Part shown: positions 44,958 to 55,004 of the stretch, in pieces | Layout: every line of letters starts with the position of its first letter | Numbering within the stretch: the stretch's first letter is position 1 | DNA from: Candidatus Thalassospirochaeta sargassi | GTDB lineage: Bacteria > Spirochaetota > Spirochaetia > UBA9216 | Direction of reading: 5' to 3' | DNA: 64,000 bases | NCBI GenBank assembly: GCA_028532855.1 | Contig: JAQQAL010000008.1 | Coordinates: 80,821 to 144,820 of the forward strand | Notes under the pieces: model-generated | Seen by the model: the letters and a program-made list of their open reading frames with translations, nothing else | What the model was told of the DNA's origin: nothing | The model's database searches: none | Translations under genes and position numbers: made by a program

Positions 44958-46018
44958 AAAATAAAGTCGATCTTATAATCAAACTTGTTATTACAGCCGC
45001 AATAATCACCGTACTTGTAATACTTGCACTTCCGGCACTTGAATCCCGGGGAGTTATCTCAAAAAACACTTCCGTACAGCAGATGCCGGCAAGCAATCAG
45101 CGACCGTCCGGACCTCCCTCCGAACAGCTTGATGCTTCTAATAAACAGCCGATTGAAGGGCAGAAGCAGGATGATTCAAATGTAGGGATGATGCGCGGAA
45201 AAACAGAAAGTTCATCAACCCGCGCTCAGGCGGTAAATGCCGCTGCTGCTGTCAGGGGAACTGTTTCCGACTTTATCAAGGTGAATGGTGATGTCGTTGT
45301 CGATGCTGAGGTGGACATCTTCCCTGATGTCTCCGGGAAAGTTGTAAGCTGTAATCTTGAAGTCGGAGATTGGGTTGATAAAGGACAGACTGTAGCCGTC
45401 GTTGATCCCTCAATGCCTGGACAGAATTTTTCGGAGAGCGAGGTTTATTCCACAATCAGCGGAACGGTTCTCACTGTAAACGTCCGGGTAGGAGATAAGG
45501 TCACCAGCAATACCGCTGTTATTACAATCGGCGATCTTTCAAAACTTAAACTTAAAACCTATATTCCTGAAAAATACACGGGCAACCTTCGAATTGGATT
45601 GCCCGCCGAGGTCAGTTTCGCAGCATTTCCTGAAACAAACTTTGATGCATCAGTTAGTACAATTGCTCCTGTCCTTGATCCTGCGTCACGAACAGTTGAG
45701 GTGGAACTTGAACTTGAAAATAGTTCAGAAAAAATAAAATCCGGTATGTTTGCATCTATCAGGCTGGTAACAGATCAGGTGGAAAATGTAGTTACTGTAC
45801 CGGCATCGGCAGTTTTTGAATATTACGGAGATAATACCGTATTTGTTATAAAAGAAGATAGTACAGTTGAACGGAAAAACATTGATATCGGAATGTCAAC
45901 TGTAGAGCTCATCGAGATAAAATCAGGGCTTGATGAAGGGGATATTGTTGTCACCGCAGGGCAGTCGCTTCTTAAAGATGGCTCTAAAGTCAGGATTGCG
46001 GAAGACATTCAGGAGTAA
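44954..46018 (+). CDS. RND efflux periplasmic adaptor (HlyD/AcrA family)
   Basis: It links the inner-membrane pump to TolC. One N-terminal membrane segment (about residues 8-25), then a Pro/Gln/Asn-rich spacer (about 36-95) unusual in length, then the biotinyl-lipoyl-like domain (DVSGKVVSCNLEVGDWVDKG, GTVLTVNVRVGDKV) without the usual long hairpin, and the beta-barrel and membrane-proximal domains (TYIPEKYTGNLRIGLPAEV; VVTVPASAVFEYYG). The short hairpin implies direct contact geometry different from AcrA. It overlaps tolC by 4 bases. Confidence 0.92.
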   Translation: MKNKVDLIIKLVITAAIITVLVILALPALESRGVISKNTSVQQMPASNQRPSGPPSEQLDASNKQPIEGQKQDDSNVGMMRGKTESSSTRAQAVNAAAAVRGTVSDFIKVNGDVVVDAEVDIFPDVSGKVVSCNLEVGDWVDKGQTVAVVDPSMPGQNFSESEVYSTISGTVLTVNVRVGDKVTSNTAVITIGDLSKLKLKTYIPEKYTGNLRIGLPAEVSFAAFPETNFDASVSTIAPVLDPASRTVEVELELENSSEKIKSGMFASIRLVTDQVENVVTVPASAVFEYYGDNTVFVIKEDSTVERKNIDIGMSTVELIEIKSGLDEGDIVVTAGQSLLKDGSKVRIAEDIQE

Positions 46019-46021
46019 ATA

Positions 46022-49000
46022 ATGAATATATCCGAACTTTCGGTCAGACGCCCTGTAGCGATACTGATGGTATACATCCTTATCTGCGGAGTGGCAGCCA
46101 TCTTCGTTCCTCAACTTGCAGTTGATATGTTCCCTTCTACCGACTTCCCGATGCTGATGGTCACCTGTAGCTACACTGGAGCCGGACCAGAAGAAATTGA
46201 AAAGAATTTAACCGATCCGCTGGAGGATGCCCTGGCAAGCCTTGAGGATCTGGAAGAGATCTCATCGACAAGCTATGAAGGCAGTACAAGAATCAGACTC
46301 AGCTACGGGTTCGACAAGGATATGGACGAGGCGGCTGATGATGTTCAGGCAGTTCTGGACTCAATAAACAACCTGCCCGATGACGCTGAAGACCCGGTGC
46401 TCAGGCAGTTCGACATGAGCACGAGGCCGATTATTAGACTTGAGGTTGCTGGAAATGCCCCGATAGAGGAGTTGAAGGAACTTGCAGAGAATGTTGCACA
46501 GCCTATACTCGAACGTGTTCCGGGGGTTGCTCAGGCTGATGTCAGCGGTGGTATGGACAGAATTGTTACAGTAGAGATTTCCGCCAATCGGCTTGAAGCC
46601 TACGGACTGACAATGAGTCAGGTCTCATCAGCATTAAGCAGCGCAAACATACAGATGAGCTCCGGTTCATTAACATCTAACAGCATGGACTATCTCGTTC
46701 GCACAGATGAAGAGTTTGCAAGCATAGAAGAAATAAAACAATGCATTATTAAAACTATATCCTCACCCTCCGTCACTGAATCGGTAAACCGTTCAAAGGT
46801 AGTCCGGCTTGAAGATATTGCTGAGGTATACGAGGATTATGATGAGGGTAATGATTCAGTCTGGGTAAACGGAGTTCGAAGTGTAGGACTTAGAGTTTAT
46901 GATGAATCAGATGCAAACAGTATTCAGGTCTCAAAGGGAGTAAATGAAGCTCTTGCAGCAATAAATACTGAACTGCCCGAAGGCGTTGAGCTGGTAATTA
47001 CCCTGGACGATACCTCAATGACTGCATCAAGTATGAACCAGGTATACCAAGCGGCCTTTCAGGGAATACTACTCGCAGTAATTATTATTTTCCTTTTTCT
47101 ACGCAGCCTCAAGAGTACCCTTGTAATCGCGTTTTCACTTCCCATATCGATTCTAATCACCCTAGCCTGCATGTACTTCATGGGGTTAACACTCAATATG
47201 ATGACAATGTCGGGACTCATTCTCGGAGTGGGAATGATAGTCGACTGCTCGATCGTAATCCTTGAGAATATCCATCGCTATCGCGAACGGGGCGCAAAAG
47301 CAAAGGTAGCAGCCATATTGGGCAGCAGAGAGATGCTGTCAGCGATTGTAGCATCTACTCTCACCACATTATGTGTATTTATTCCGGTACTGCTGTTTAA
47401 AAGTGATCTGGAAATGCTTGGAGAGATGTTCGAAGAACTTGTTATAACGGTTATCATATCACTTGTCTGTTCACTTTTTGTGGCCGTAACTCTTGTTCCA
47501 TCTCTCTGCGGCGGTTACCTGAGACTCGACACAAGGGTTCAGAAACCTTTGAGGTTCAAACTCTTTCGTGTTTTCGACAATACGTCAGAAAAGATTCTTA
47601 CCGGTCTTGAAAGCGGCTACCGCACAGCCTTGAACTGGGTTCTGAATAATAAATTACTGGTGCTGACTCTTGTGTTTACCTTATTTGTTCTTTCCATTCA
47701 GCAGTTCACAAGCCTCGGAATGAATATGAGCATGCGTCCTTCCACGGACGATCAGGTTTCAATCAGTCTTTCGATGCCTGAGGGAACAACTTCAGATGTA
47801 ACTGAAGCAAATCTCTTCGCTATGGCGGAGATTATTGAGCGCGAGGTCCATGATTATGAGAATTTAATTATAAAATCAGATGGTGATCATACCGGCAGCA
47901 TCGACATAGCCCTTCCCGACCTTGAGGATCAAACACAGTCGGCTGCAGAAATTATGTCAATATTGCGAAGTTATCTGACCGACTTCCCGTCTGCTACATT
48001 TACCTTCAGTGCGGGCCGGCACTTCGGCAGCGACTCAGCTGTTGATGTCGCAATTTATTCCGACGATGTTGATCTCTCTGAACAAGTGGCTGACGATATT
48101 GTAGAAATTCTTCAGACTGTTCCTGATGTACTGGACCCTGTCTCAAGTCTTGAATCAGGAGGTCCGGAGATGGCAATTGTGATAGACCGCGATAGAGCCT
48201 CCTCAATGGGCATTTCCGTTTCTACCGTCGGAACTGAGATTAAATACCTGCTCGACGGGATTACCGCTACAACCTTCAGGCTCGATGGTGAAGAAATGGA
48301 TATTGTTCTAAACCTGGAGGATGCTGATAAATCAACAGTTTTAGATTTAAGTTCGTTTTATATAACAGGCAGCAACGGCCGCGTGCTGCTTTCCAATATA
48401 GCCAGCCTCATTGAAAGCCGTTCACCAAGCTCGATTACGAGAGAAGACCGCACAAGGATAATTCATGTAACAGCCGACGCCTCCCCTACAGCCGCGGTAT
48501 CTGAACTCACTCCCCTTGTTGAATCAGCCCTTGCAGAGCAGCTGATACTACCTGACGGTGTAGAGCTTGAGATGGGCGGTGAATTCAGACAAATGCAGGA
48601 ATTTAATTCTTCACTGATTATTATTGTAATTGTTGCGATCCTGCTTGTTTTCGGAGTTATGTCAGCACAGTTCGAATCACTGCTTGACCCGTTTATTATT
48701 CTGTTCTCAATACCGCTGCTGCTCATAGGCGTTTCAACAATTTACAAAATTACCGGACAGCCGTTTTCAACCTATGCAGCAGTAGGAATAGTAGCGCTTG
48801 TAGGGGTTGTAGTAAATAACGCCATTGTGCTTGTAGACTACACTAATACCCTCCGCGGCCGCGGAATGCCGCTGAGGCAGGCCTGCCTTGAAGCTGGCTC
48901 CCATCGAATGAGACCGATACTGATGACAAGCCTTACAACAATTCTCGGAATGGTTCCAATGGCTTTCTTTCCCGGAGAAGGGGCCGAACAGATTCAGCCG

Positions 49001-49162
49001 ATTGGGCAGACCATGGTCGGCGGTTTGATATCGAGTACATTCATGACACTTTTTGTAGTTCCATCCATGTACTACATCTTCAATAAGGGCATAGAAGAGC
49101 GTCGCAATAAAAAGAAAGAGCAATTCCATAATGAAATTAGAACAGCAGGAGAGGCAGTCTGA
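46022..49162 (+). CDS. RND efflux pump inner-membrane permease (HAE1 type)
   Basis: A 1046-residue proton-driven exporter with the RND layout: SVRRPVAILMVYILI at the N terminus, two large periplasmic loops (about 35-335 and 560-865), and twelve membrane segments. SGLILGVGMIVDCSIVILENI in segment 4 carries the key Asp of the proton relay; the second Asp found in AcrB is Cys here. The family is hydrophobe/amphiphile exporters. Its stop shares a base with the start of the PII-like gene. Confidence 0.95.
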   Translation: MNISELSVRRPVAILMVYILICGVAAIFVPQLAVDMFPSTDFPMLMVTCSYTGAGPEEIEKNLTDPLEDALASLEDLEEISSTSYEGSTRIRLSYGFDKDMDEAADDVQAVLDSINNLPDDAEDPVLRQFDMSTRPIIRLEVAGNAPIEELKELAENVAQPILERVPGVAQADVSGGMDRIVTVEISANRLEAYGLTMSQVSSALSSANIQMSSGSLTSNSMDYLVRTDEEFASIEEIKQCIIKTISSPSVTESVNRSKVVRLEDIAEVYEDYDEGNDSVWVNGVRSVGLRVYDESDANSIQVSKGVNEALAAINTELPEGVELVITLDDTSMTASSMNQVYQAAFQGILLAVIIIFLFLRSLKSTLVIAFSLPISILITLACMYFMGLTLNMMTMSGLILGVGMIVDCSIVILENIHRYRERGAKAKVAAILGSREMLSAIVASTLTTLCVFIPVLLFKSDLEMLGEMFEELVITVIISLVCSLFVAVTLVPSLCGGYLRLDTRVQKPLRFKLFRVFDNTSEKILTGLESGYRTALNWVLNNKLLVLTLVFTLFVLSIQQFTSLGMNMSMRPSTDDQVSISLSMPEGTTSDVTEANLFAMAEIIEREVHDYENLIIKSDGDHTGSIDIALPDLEDQTQSAAEIMSILRSYLTDFPSATFTFSAGRHFGSDSAVDVAIYSDDVDLSEQVADDIVEILQTVPDVLDPVSSLESGGPEMAIVIDRDRASSMGISVSTVGTEIKYLLDGITATTFRLDGEEMDIVLNLEDADKSTVLDLSSFYITGSNGRVLLSNIASLIESRSPSSITREDRTRIIHVTADASPTAAVSELTPLVESALAEQLILPDGVELEMGGEFRQMQEFNSSLIIIVIVAILLVFGVMSAQFESLLDPFIILFSIPLLLIGVSTIYKITGQPFSTYAAVGIVALVGVVVNNAIVLVDYTNTLRGRGMPLRQACLEAGSHRMRPILMTSLTTILGMVPMAFFPGEGAEQIQPIGQTMVGGLISSTFMTLFVVPSMYYIFNKGIEERRNKKKEQFHNEIRTAGEAV

Positions 49163-49446
49163 TGAAAAGAGTTGAAATAATAACTAACCAGGCAATAGCC
49201 GAAGACATCCTGGATTCACTCGAAGCCCACAATATTGCTGAGAATTACACAATAATTCCACATATTCACGGCCGCGGAAAAAAAGGAACCCGCCTAGGCA
49301 GTCCCCTATGGCCGGAAGAAAACTGCATCTACATCCTGTACATTGACGATGATAATGTTCAGATTGTGAAGGATGTAATAAAAGGCATAAAAGACCGCTT
49401 CCCTAACGAGGGCACAAAAATGTTTATTTCACCGGTTGAAGAATAA
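49162..49446 (+). CDS. PII-like small protein coupled to the RND pump
   Basis: A 94-residue protein with the ferredoxin-like order of the PII/CutA group: KRVEIITNQAIAEDILDSLE, NYTIIPHIHGRGKKGTRLG, then CIYILYIDDDNVQIVKDVI. The flexible central Gly/Lys segment sits where the PII T-loop is. It starts at the last base of the RND gene, so it is made with the pump. PII-like proteins near RND/metal exporters (for example DUF3240) exist; whether this is one, or binds a nucleotide, is unknown. Confidence 0.75.
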   Translation: MKRVEIITNQAIAEDILDSLEAHNIAENYTIIPHIHGRGKKGTRLGSPLWPEENCIYILYIDDDNVQIVKDVIKGIKDRFPNEGTKMFISPVEE

Positions 49447-49457
49447 AATAAAGCTCT

Positions 49458-51674
49458 TCACGCAAGACTGTCACAGAACCTGCCGGGAATAAGAACTGTA
49501 AACACTGTTCCCCGGTTGGGTTCTGATTCAACTTTAAGTTCAGCCGGAAGAATGTCTGCTATGTTCCTGACAATAGCAAGTCCCAGCCCCATTCCCCGGT
49601 GAGTCTTAGTCATAGGATCTTCAAGCTGCCTGAAGGGCTCAAATATCTCCTCAATTTTATCAGCAGCTATCCCTATTCCCTCATCAGAAACCTTTAACTC
49701 AAGGGAGTCGCCATTTTCTTTAACCTCAAGGCAAACTGTACCCTCGTCAGAATACTTTATTGAATTAATAACAAGATTATTCAGGAGCTGGATTATCCGG
49801 TTGATGTCGCTGAAAAAATATCGATTTTGATAATCTTTTTTAAAAGTCAGTTTAAGTCCCTTGGCTTCTGCCGTCTGGGTATGCACGTCTAAGATCAGCT
49901 CGGGAACCTGCGAAATTTCAAAAAATTTCTTCTCAATACTCAATTTACCTGACTCAGATTGTGTCAGATGTAGAAGATCATCTATTATTACTGATAAATT
50001 ATCAGAAGCCTTAACCGCCATATTGTACCAGATTTTTTCATCCTCGGTAAATTTTGCATTCGCGAGTAACCTGTGCATGCCAACTATACCATTCAGAGGA
50101 GTTCGTAGTTCATGGCTAATATTTGCAAGAAAGTCATTTTTTATCTTCAGGGCATGCTCAGCATTCATTTTCGCGTTCAGAACTTCTTTCTGCATCAGGG
50201 TTTTTTCAGTTACATCATGAATAATCGAATACAGACATTTTCGGCCCTGATAAACTACCGGACTGCTTAATACCTCGATATAATAATACTCTCCAGTACT
50301 GTTTCTTCTGAATTTCAAGTTCAGTATAGTCGGTATACCCCTTGAATACTCCCTGATAACCTCATCCCTATTATCATCAACAAATTTTTCCGAAAAATAT
50401 AGCGATTCCTTCATTAAATCTTCACGGGATGTATTGTAGTACTCAACCGCAGCATCATTCGCATTTACAATCTGGCCGCTTTCCTGATCAACCAGAAGCA
50501 TGACAGATTTATTTCTATAAAATAGCGACTTATACTGTTCTTCACTCTCCCTGAGCGCTATTTCAATCCTGCGGCGGCTCATAATATTTAAAGTCAGTAC
50601 AACTAGTAGAATCGACAAAATAACAATTACAGCAATAATAACAAGAAATAACCCCTCATTCTCAGAATAAAATCTTTCCGGTTTGTTTGCAATCCTGCTT
50701 CCTTTCGGCAGTTTAAATCTTGGAATATTGAATTTTCTAAGCTGATTATAATCAAAAATAAAGTGATCACTCTTTTTTTCACTGATTACCATACCAGCTG
50801 TATTCTCACCTTTCAGGAGCCGCAGCCCCATTTCTGCAGCAGCCCGGGACTGCTCAGGCATACAGGTTAATGCTCCCCCCAGAACCCCCTGTCCTAGGCC
50901 ATGATACCAGAGATGAAACAGGGGACGGTCCAGACTGCTTGTAATTAGACTGAGACCTTCACTGAAAAGAAGAACCTCACCGTCTTTGTCGATATAGGCT
51001 GAAAGCAGTAGAACAGCGGAATTACTGCCCAGGGAACTCAACTCATCAGACAATTCTTTCCAGCTCATATTCTCCAGGTTTAAATTCCTGAAATCAAGCT
51101 CAGGGAAAGATTCGACAATCCGGCTGAGACTCTCATAGTCGCCCCTGCCGCTGGTTGTTCCGTCCGAAATCACATAAAGTGTATCTACATCCGGAAAGAT
51201 CTCGGGAATAAGTGCAATAGTACCCTCCATCGAGACAGCCTCTATAAAACCGGTTGTATAGGGGTTATCATTCTGTGCCAGTGCCTTTTCAATATCGTTT
51301 ACACCGAAAAATACATGGGGTGTCTGTCCGAACAGGCGGCTCCTGTTTTCAACGCAGTAATTGAAGGCATTATCATCAGCCGTGATTATCAAATCATAGG
51401 CCCCGTACTCTGCCAGTTTTCTGCTTAGATATTCATCAAAGAACCTGAGGTTATCATCACCAGGGAAACGCTTGGAGTCCATGAACTCGATATCAAGAAG
51501 TACATTTTCATTTTTAAAAACATCCTGCAAACCATCAACCTGTTGGTGAAATGTCGGAAATGAGGGATGATAAGAACTTATAAACAAAACCCGATAACAG
51601 TATACGTCAGCGGCAATAATACCATTAATCAATAAAAGAAGTGACACTGTAATCAGAACACTTTTCTGGCGCAT
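49458..51674 (-). CDS. Sensor histidine kinase with periplasmic-binding input domain and PAS domain
   Basis: A 738-residue membrane kinase. After a signal/anchor segment (about 6-22), residues about 28-315 resemble the ABC-type substrate-binding (PF04392-like) domain. A membrane segment at about 342-366 follows, then a PAS domain (about 375-490, LLVDQESGQIVNANDAAVEY), the phosphoacceptor in ISHELRTPLNG (His521), and an ATP-binding domain (NNLVINSIKYSDEG, VSDEGIGI, MGLGLAIVRNI). There is no receiver domain and no response regulator gene nearby, so the kinase is an orphan in this window. Confidence 0.9.
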   Translation of the reverse strand: MRQKSVLITVSLLLLINGIIAADVYCYRVLFISSYHPSFPTFHQQVDGLQDVFKNENVLLDIEFMDSKRFPGDDNLRFFDEYLSRKLAEYGAYDLIITADDNAFNYCVENRSRLFGQTPHVFFGVNDIEKALAQNDNPYTTGFIEAVSMEGTIALIPEIFPDVDTLYVISDGTTSGRGDYESLSRIVESFPELDFRNLNLENMSWKELSDELSSLGSNSAVLLLSAYIDKDGEVLLFSEGLSLITSSLDRPLFHLWYHGLGQGVLGGALTCMPEQSRAAAEMGLRLLKGENTAGMVISEKKSDHFIFDYNQLRKFNIPRFKLPKGSRIANKPERFYSENEGLFLVIIAVIVILSILLVVLTLNIMSRRRIEIALRESEEQYKSLFYRNKSVMLLVDQESGQIVNANDAAVEYYNTSREDLMKESLYFSEKFVDDNRDEVIREYSRGIPTILNLKFRRNSTGEYYYIEVLSSPVVYQGRKCLYSIIHDVTEKTLMQKEVLNAKMNAEHALKIKNDFLANISHELRTPLNGIVGMHRLLANAKFTEDEKIWYNMAVKASDNLSVIIDDLLHLTQSESGKLSIEKKFFEISQVPELILDVHTQTAEAKGLKLTFKKDYQNRYFFSDINRIIQLLNNLVINSIKYSDEGTVCLEVKENGDSLELKVSDEGIGIAADKIEEIFEPFRQLEDPMTKTHRGMGLGLAIVRNIADILPAELKVESEPNRGTVFTVLIPGRFCDSLA

Positions 51675-51820
51675 ACTTAATTATAGGTTTAAGTTATATC
51701 TAAATCAACGAACATTTTCAATTTTTATTGCTCCAGAGACTGATTTAGGAATCTCTCCCGAATACAGGCTTCTGTCTCAACAACAGGATTTAATCAACCC
51801 CTGTATATTCTACAGGATAC

Positions 51821-52240
51821 TCATTCAAATTCATTAATCCTGCGATTCTTCTTTTTGTCAGACCTTCTGCGTTTATCATCAAGGCGCCGCTTTTGTGAAG
51901 CCTTAGTCGGCCTGGTTTTTCTGCGCACTGGATTTCTTTTCATAGCGGACAATACAAGTTCAGTCATCCTGTCCACAGCCAGTTGACGGTTGCGAAGCTG
52001 TGAGCGCTCGTTGCTCATCTGTAGATAAAGAACATCCTCAGAGTTTATGCGCCCCGAGAGTTTTTCACGTATCCGGGCTTTTCCTCCGTTATCAACAGAA
52101 TCAAAATCCTCTATTCTCATTGTCAGCAGGACATTGGTGTTCACCTTGTTAACATTCTGTCCGCCCGGCCCTCCCGAGCGCGAAAAACTGAATCGACCGA
52201 AATTTTCAATGTCTGCTCTAATATTTTTCTCGCCAGTCAT
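51821..52240 (-). CDS. arfB: Alternative ribosome-rescue factor / peptidyl-tRNA hydrolase ArfB
   Basis: A 139-residue release-factor-like protein. SRSGGPGGQNVNKVNT carries the catalytic GGQ at residues 26-28, and the C-terminal 40 residues are strongly basic (RRKTRPTKASQKRRLDDKRR), as needed to bind the empty mRNA channel of a stalled ribosome. This is the full ArfB (YaeJ) layout without the decoding domains of a normal release factor. Confidence 0.93.
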   Translation of the reverse strand: MTGEKNIRADIENFGRFSFSRSGGPGGQNVNKVNTNVLLTMRIEDFDSVDNGGKARIREKLSGRINSEDVLYLQMSNERSQLRNRQLAVDRMTELVLSAMKRNPVRRKTRPTKASQKRRLDDKRRRSDKKKNRRINEFE

Positions 52241-52302
52241 AATACCTGATTATATACAAATATCCGCTTGACATCAGCTTCTATAAGGCAGAAACTTCAG
52301 AT

Positions 52303-52944
52303 ATGATTGAATTTAAAGCTCTGTCGCTTAATTTAAACAACAAGATTATTCTGGAAAACTGTAATACAGTTTTTAAAGAAGGAGACAAAATAGTAATTAC
52401 AGGCGATTCAGGTTCCGGCAAAACAACAATCCTTAACCTGATCATGGGGCTTGCAGAAGCCGATGAGGGTTCGATATTCTTTCGTGGCTCCAAGCTGTCA
52501 AGTGAGAATATTTCAGAAATACGCAAATCAATAGCCTACATCGGCCAGGAGCCGGCCCTTGGCGGCACGACGGTGGCTGAAGCGCTTGATCTGCCGTTCA
52601 AATTTAAATCAAACCGGGGGGCGGAACCGGATGAGAAGAATATTACAGGTATATTAAACTTTCTCCTGCTGGATAAAGACATCAGAGAAAAAAATATTAA
52701 TTCGATCTCAGGAGGAGAGAAACAGCGCATTGCAATTGCAAGGGCATTACTCCTTGGCAAAAGGATATTCCTTGCTGATGAAATAACCTCAGCGCTTGAC
52801 AACACTGTTATAAAGCAGCTTTATTCACTTTTCAGTACCGAAGAATACAGCCTTATTTCGGTATCTCATGATCCGGCATGGATCAGCTTCTGCAGCAGGA
52901 GACTGAATCTCAAGGATGGAGCATTGACGGAGGTAAAGCCATGA
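52303..52944 (+). CDS. ABC transporter ATP-binding protein, FetA (YbbL)-like
   Basis: A 213-residue ATPase with Walker A GDSGSGKTT at residues 34-42, a Q-loop YIGQEPALGG, signature SISGGEKQRIAIARALL, Walker B IFLADEITSALD and switch His in SVSHDP. The neighbour is a FetB-like permease (4-base overlap), so the pair is probably the FetAB exporter; E. coli FetAB is linked to iron export and peroxide tolerance. Substrate here is unproven. Confidence 0.9.
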   Translation: MIEFKALSLNLNNKIILENCNTVFKEGDKIVITGDSGSGKTTILNLIMGLAEADEGSIFFRGSKLSSENISEIRKSIAYIGQEPALGGTTVAEALDLPFKFKSNRGAEPDEKNITGILNFLLLDKDIREKNINSISGGEKQRIAIARALLLGKRIFLADEITSALDNTVIKQLYSLFSTEEYSLISVSHDPAWISFCSRRLNLKDGALTEVKP

Positions 52945-53735
52945 GTGAAACGCTGGATATTTCAATAATCCATCTTGCATATCTCTATATCCTGATCTTC
53001 CTGCCCCTGCTCCTGCTGCTGCGAGAGGGAACAAACCTCATTAAAGATGCCCTTTTCAGCCTTCTTCGCATGACAATACAGCTGGGGCTTGTGGGATTTT
53101 ATCTAACCTGGCTGTTCAAACTTAATAATCTCTGGCTTAACCTGCTCTGGGTTGTTGTAATGCTCGGGGTTGCCGCAGGCACTACAGTTAAAAGGGCTAA
53201 TCTGTCCGCGCGGAAATTCATCCCGACAATATTTCTCGGCCTGCTGATAGGAGTCGGAGGCACAACAGCCTTCTTCATCCTTGCTGTGGTTCGTCCCGAC
53301 AGCTGGTTCGACGCCCGCTATCTTATACCTCTTTGCGGGATGATAATGGGCAACAGCCTCCGCGCAAATGTAATTTCCCTCGAACGCTTTTATTCTGGTA
53401 TAAGAAACGAAGAGAAACTGTACAAAACCTATCTTATGCTTGGCGCGGACAGAAATGAGGCTGTAAAACCCTTTCTGCAGCAGGCGCTGAAATCATCGCT
53501 TAATCCTACAATTGCTACAATGGCAACAATCGGACTGGTTTCACTACCTGGCATGATGACCGGGCAGATGCTAGGCGGTTCTGTACCGCTGACCGCAATA
53601 AAGTATCAGATAGCAATAATGCTCGCAATCTTTATAGGCGAATCATTAGCAGTAATCTTGAATTTAAAATTCAGTATCCGTTCAGCTTTTACACCCTTTG
53701 ACATTCTTAAAGACGATATTTTCAGGAACGTTTAA
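52941..53735 (+). CDS. ABC transporter permease, FetB (YbbM)-like
   Basis: A 264-residue protein with about seven hydrophobic segments. MTIQLGLVGFYLTWLF, IPLCGMIMGNSLRAN, FLQQALKSSLNPTIATMATI and VSLPGMMTGQMLGGSVPL are the FetB/UPF0014 signature. ATG 52941 is used because GGAGG lies at 52929-52933 and the ATGA overlap with the ATPase stop is typical; an earlier in-frame start at 52878 is inside the ATPase gene. Its stop overlaps the next start as TAATG. Confidence 0.92.
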   Translation: MSETLDISIIHLAYLYILIFLPLLLLLREGTNLIKDALFSLLRMTIQLGLVGFYLTWLFKLNNLWLNLLWVVVMLGVAAGTTVKRANLSARKFIPTIFLGLLIGVGGTTAFFILAVVRPDSWFDARYLIPLCGMIMGNSLRANVISLERFYSGIRNEEKLYKTYLMLGADRNEAVKPFLQQALKSSLNPTIATMATIGLVSLPGMMTGQMLGGSVPLTAIKYQIAIMLAIFIGESLAVILNLKFSIRSAFTPFDILKDDIFRNV

Positions 53736-54994
53736 TGGCGACACAATGGGCTAAACTTGATAACGCCGGCAAGATTTACCCGGCTAACATAAATCTGCGA
53801 AACACAACCCTCTTCCGGATAACTGTGGATCTTCACACTGAAGTAGACCCTGTAGTTCTGCAAAAGGCGGTTGATGATATATTGCCTCGGTTTCCTTATT
53901 TTCATGTTAAACTGAAAAAAGGATTTTTCTGGTATTATTTCGTTAAGACAGATGAACAGATTAGGATTCAGGAAGACATTTATTATCCTTGTACTGAATG
54001 GAACTTCAAAAAGAAGGGGTTCATGTTCAACGTCAAATACAAAGATAGAAGGATAGCTGTTGAATTCTCTCACAGCATGACAGACGGGACAGGAGGCCTT
54101 GAATTTTTCAAAGCCCTCCTGCTTCAGTATCATAAGCTGTCGGGCGTTTCTATTGCAGATTCCGGAAATATTAAGGTTCCGGGTGAAGAAATTGATCCCG
54201 AAGAGACAACTGACGGGTTCAAAGAATTCTACGATGTTCATATACCATCACGAGAAAGACGTACCGGTAAAGCATTTCATTTGAAATTCAAACCTACTGA
54301 TAAAGGCGTATATCATGTAACAACCGGAATAATGGACTTTAATACTATACGAACAGCTGCAAAAGAAAAAAATATCAATATGACAGGATTGATCTGCCTG
54401 TTCTATTTTCAGGTTTTCCAGCAATTAATATTTGACAGGAAGGCTCGCCCTGCCCCCCTTGTCATCAACCTGCCTGTTAACCTGAGAAACATCTTTAGTA
54501 GCCGTACAATGTCCAACTTTTTCGTTTCAGTCACACCGACAATAGATCCCAGACTCGGATTTTTTTCGGAAGACGATATAAAAAAACATGTTGACAAGTA
54601 TCTGAGCCTCGAAATTGATCGCCGCTATGTCGGGAAAATGATAAAACGGAATATAAAGATTGAACAAAGCATAGGGATAAGGATAATCCCACTGTTTCTT
54701 AAAGAGATCCTGCTGCCCATTGTATACAGGGTCTGGGGGGAACGCGGTTACACGAGCGGACTATCTAACCTGGGAAAGATTGAATTCCCGCCCGAAATAG
54801 AAAAGAACATCGAAACTTTTAATGTAATTCCGCCGCCTAGCCCCGGAAATATAATAAAAATGATTTGTTTCAGTTTTAAGAATAAGTTCTATATAACCTT
54901 CGGCTCCCTTACTGATGATAAAACAATCGAGGAAAATTTTTTCAGGCTGCTGCGGAAAAACGGGATTTCTGCTAAAATAAAGATAATAAGTTGA
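53735..54994 (+). CDS. Condensation-domain-like acyltransferase
   Basis: A 419-residue protein of the HxxxD acyltransferase superfamily (condensation / WES / alcohol acetyltransferase-like). HSMTDGTGG at residues 113-121 has the active-site His113 and Asp117, and LPVNLRNIF and YTSGLSNLGKIEF in the second half correspond to the family's later conserved segments. No carrier-protein or synthetase modules are present. It is coupled to fetB by a TAATG overlap and followed by a DUF6320-like protein, with which such enzymes are often paired. Confidence 0.8.
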   Translation: MATQWAKLDNAGKIYPANINLRNTTLFRITVDLHTEVDPVVLQKAVDDILPRFPYFHVKLKKGFFWYYFVKTDEQIRIQEDIYYPCTEWNFKKKGFMFNVKYKDRRIAVEFSHSMTDGTGGLEFFKALLLQYHKLSGVSIADSGNIKVPGEEIDPEETTDGFKEFYDVHIPSRERRTGKAFHLKFKPTDKGVYHVTTGIMDFNTIRTAAKEKNINMTGLICLFYFQVFQQLIFDRKARPAPLVINLPVNLRNIFSSRTMSNFFVSVTPTIDPRLGFFSEDDIKKHVDKYLSLEIDRRYVGKMIKRNIKIEQSIGIRIIPLFLKEILLPIVYRVWGERGYTSGLSNLGKIEFPPEIEKNIETFNVIPPPSPGNIIKMICFSFKNKFYITFGSLTDDKTIEENFFRLLRKNGISAKIKIIS

Positions 54995-55004
54995 GGTTTA
55001 ATTT

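Noticed and set aside
52268..52273. Perfect TTGACA before the FetA-like gene
   Set aside because: No -10-like hexamer lies at 15-19 bases, so I do not call a promoter.
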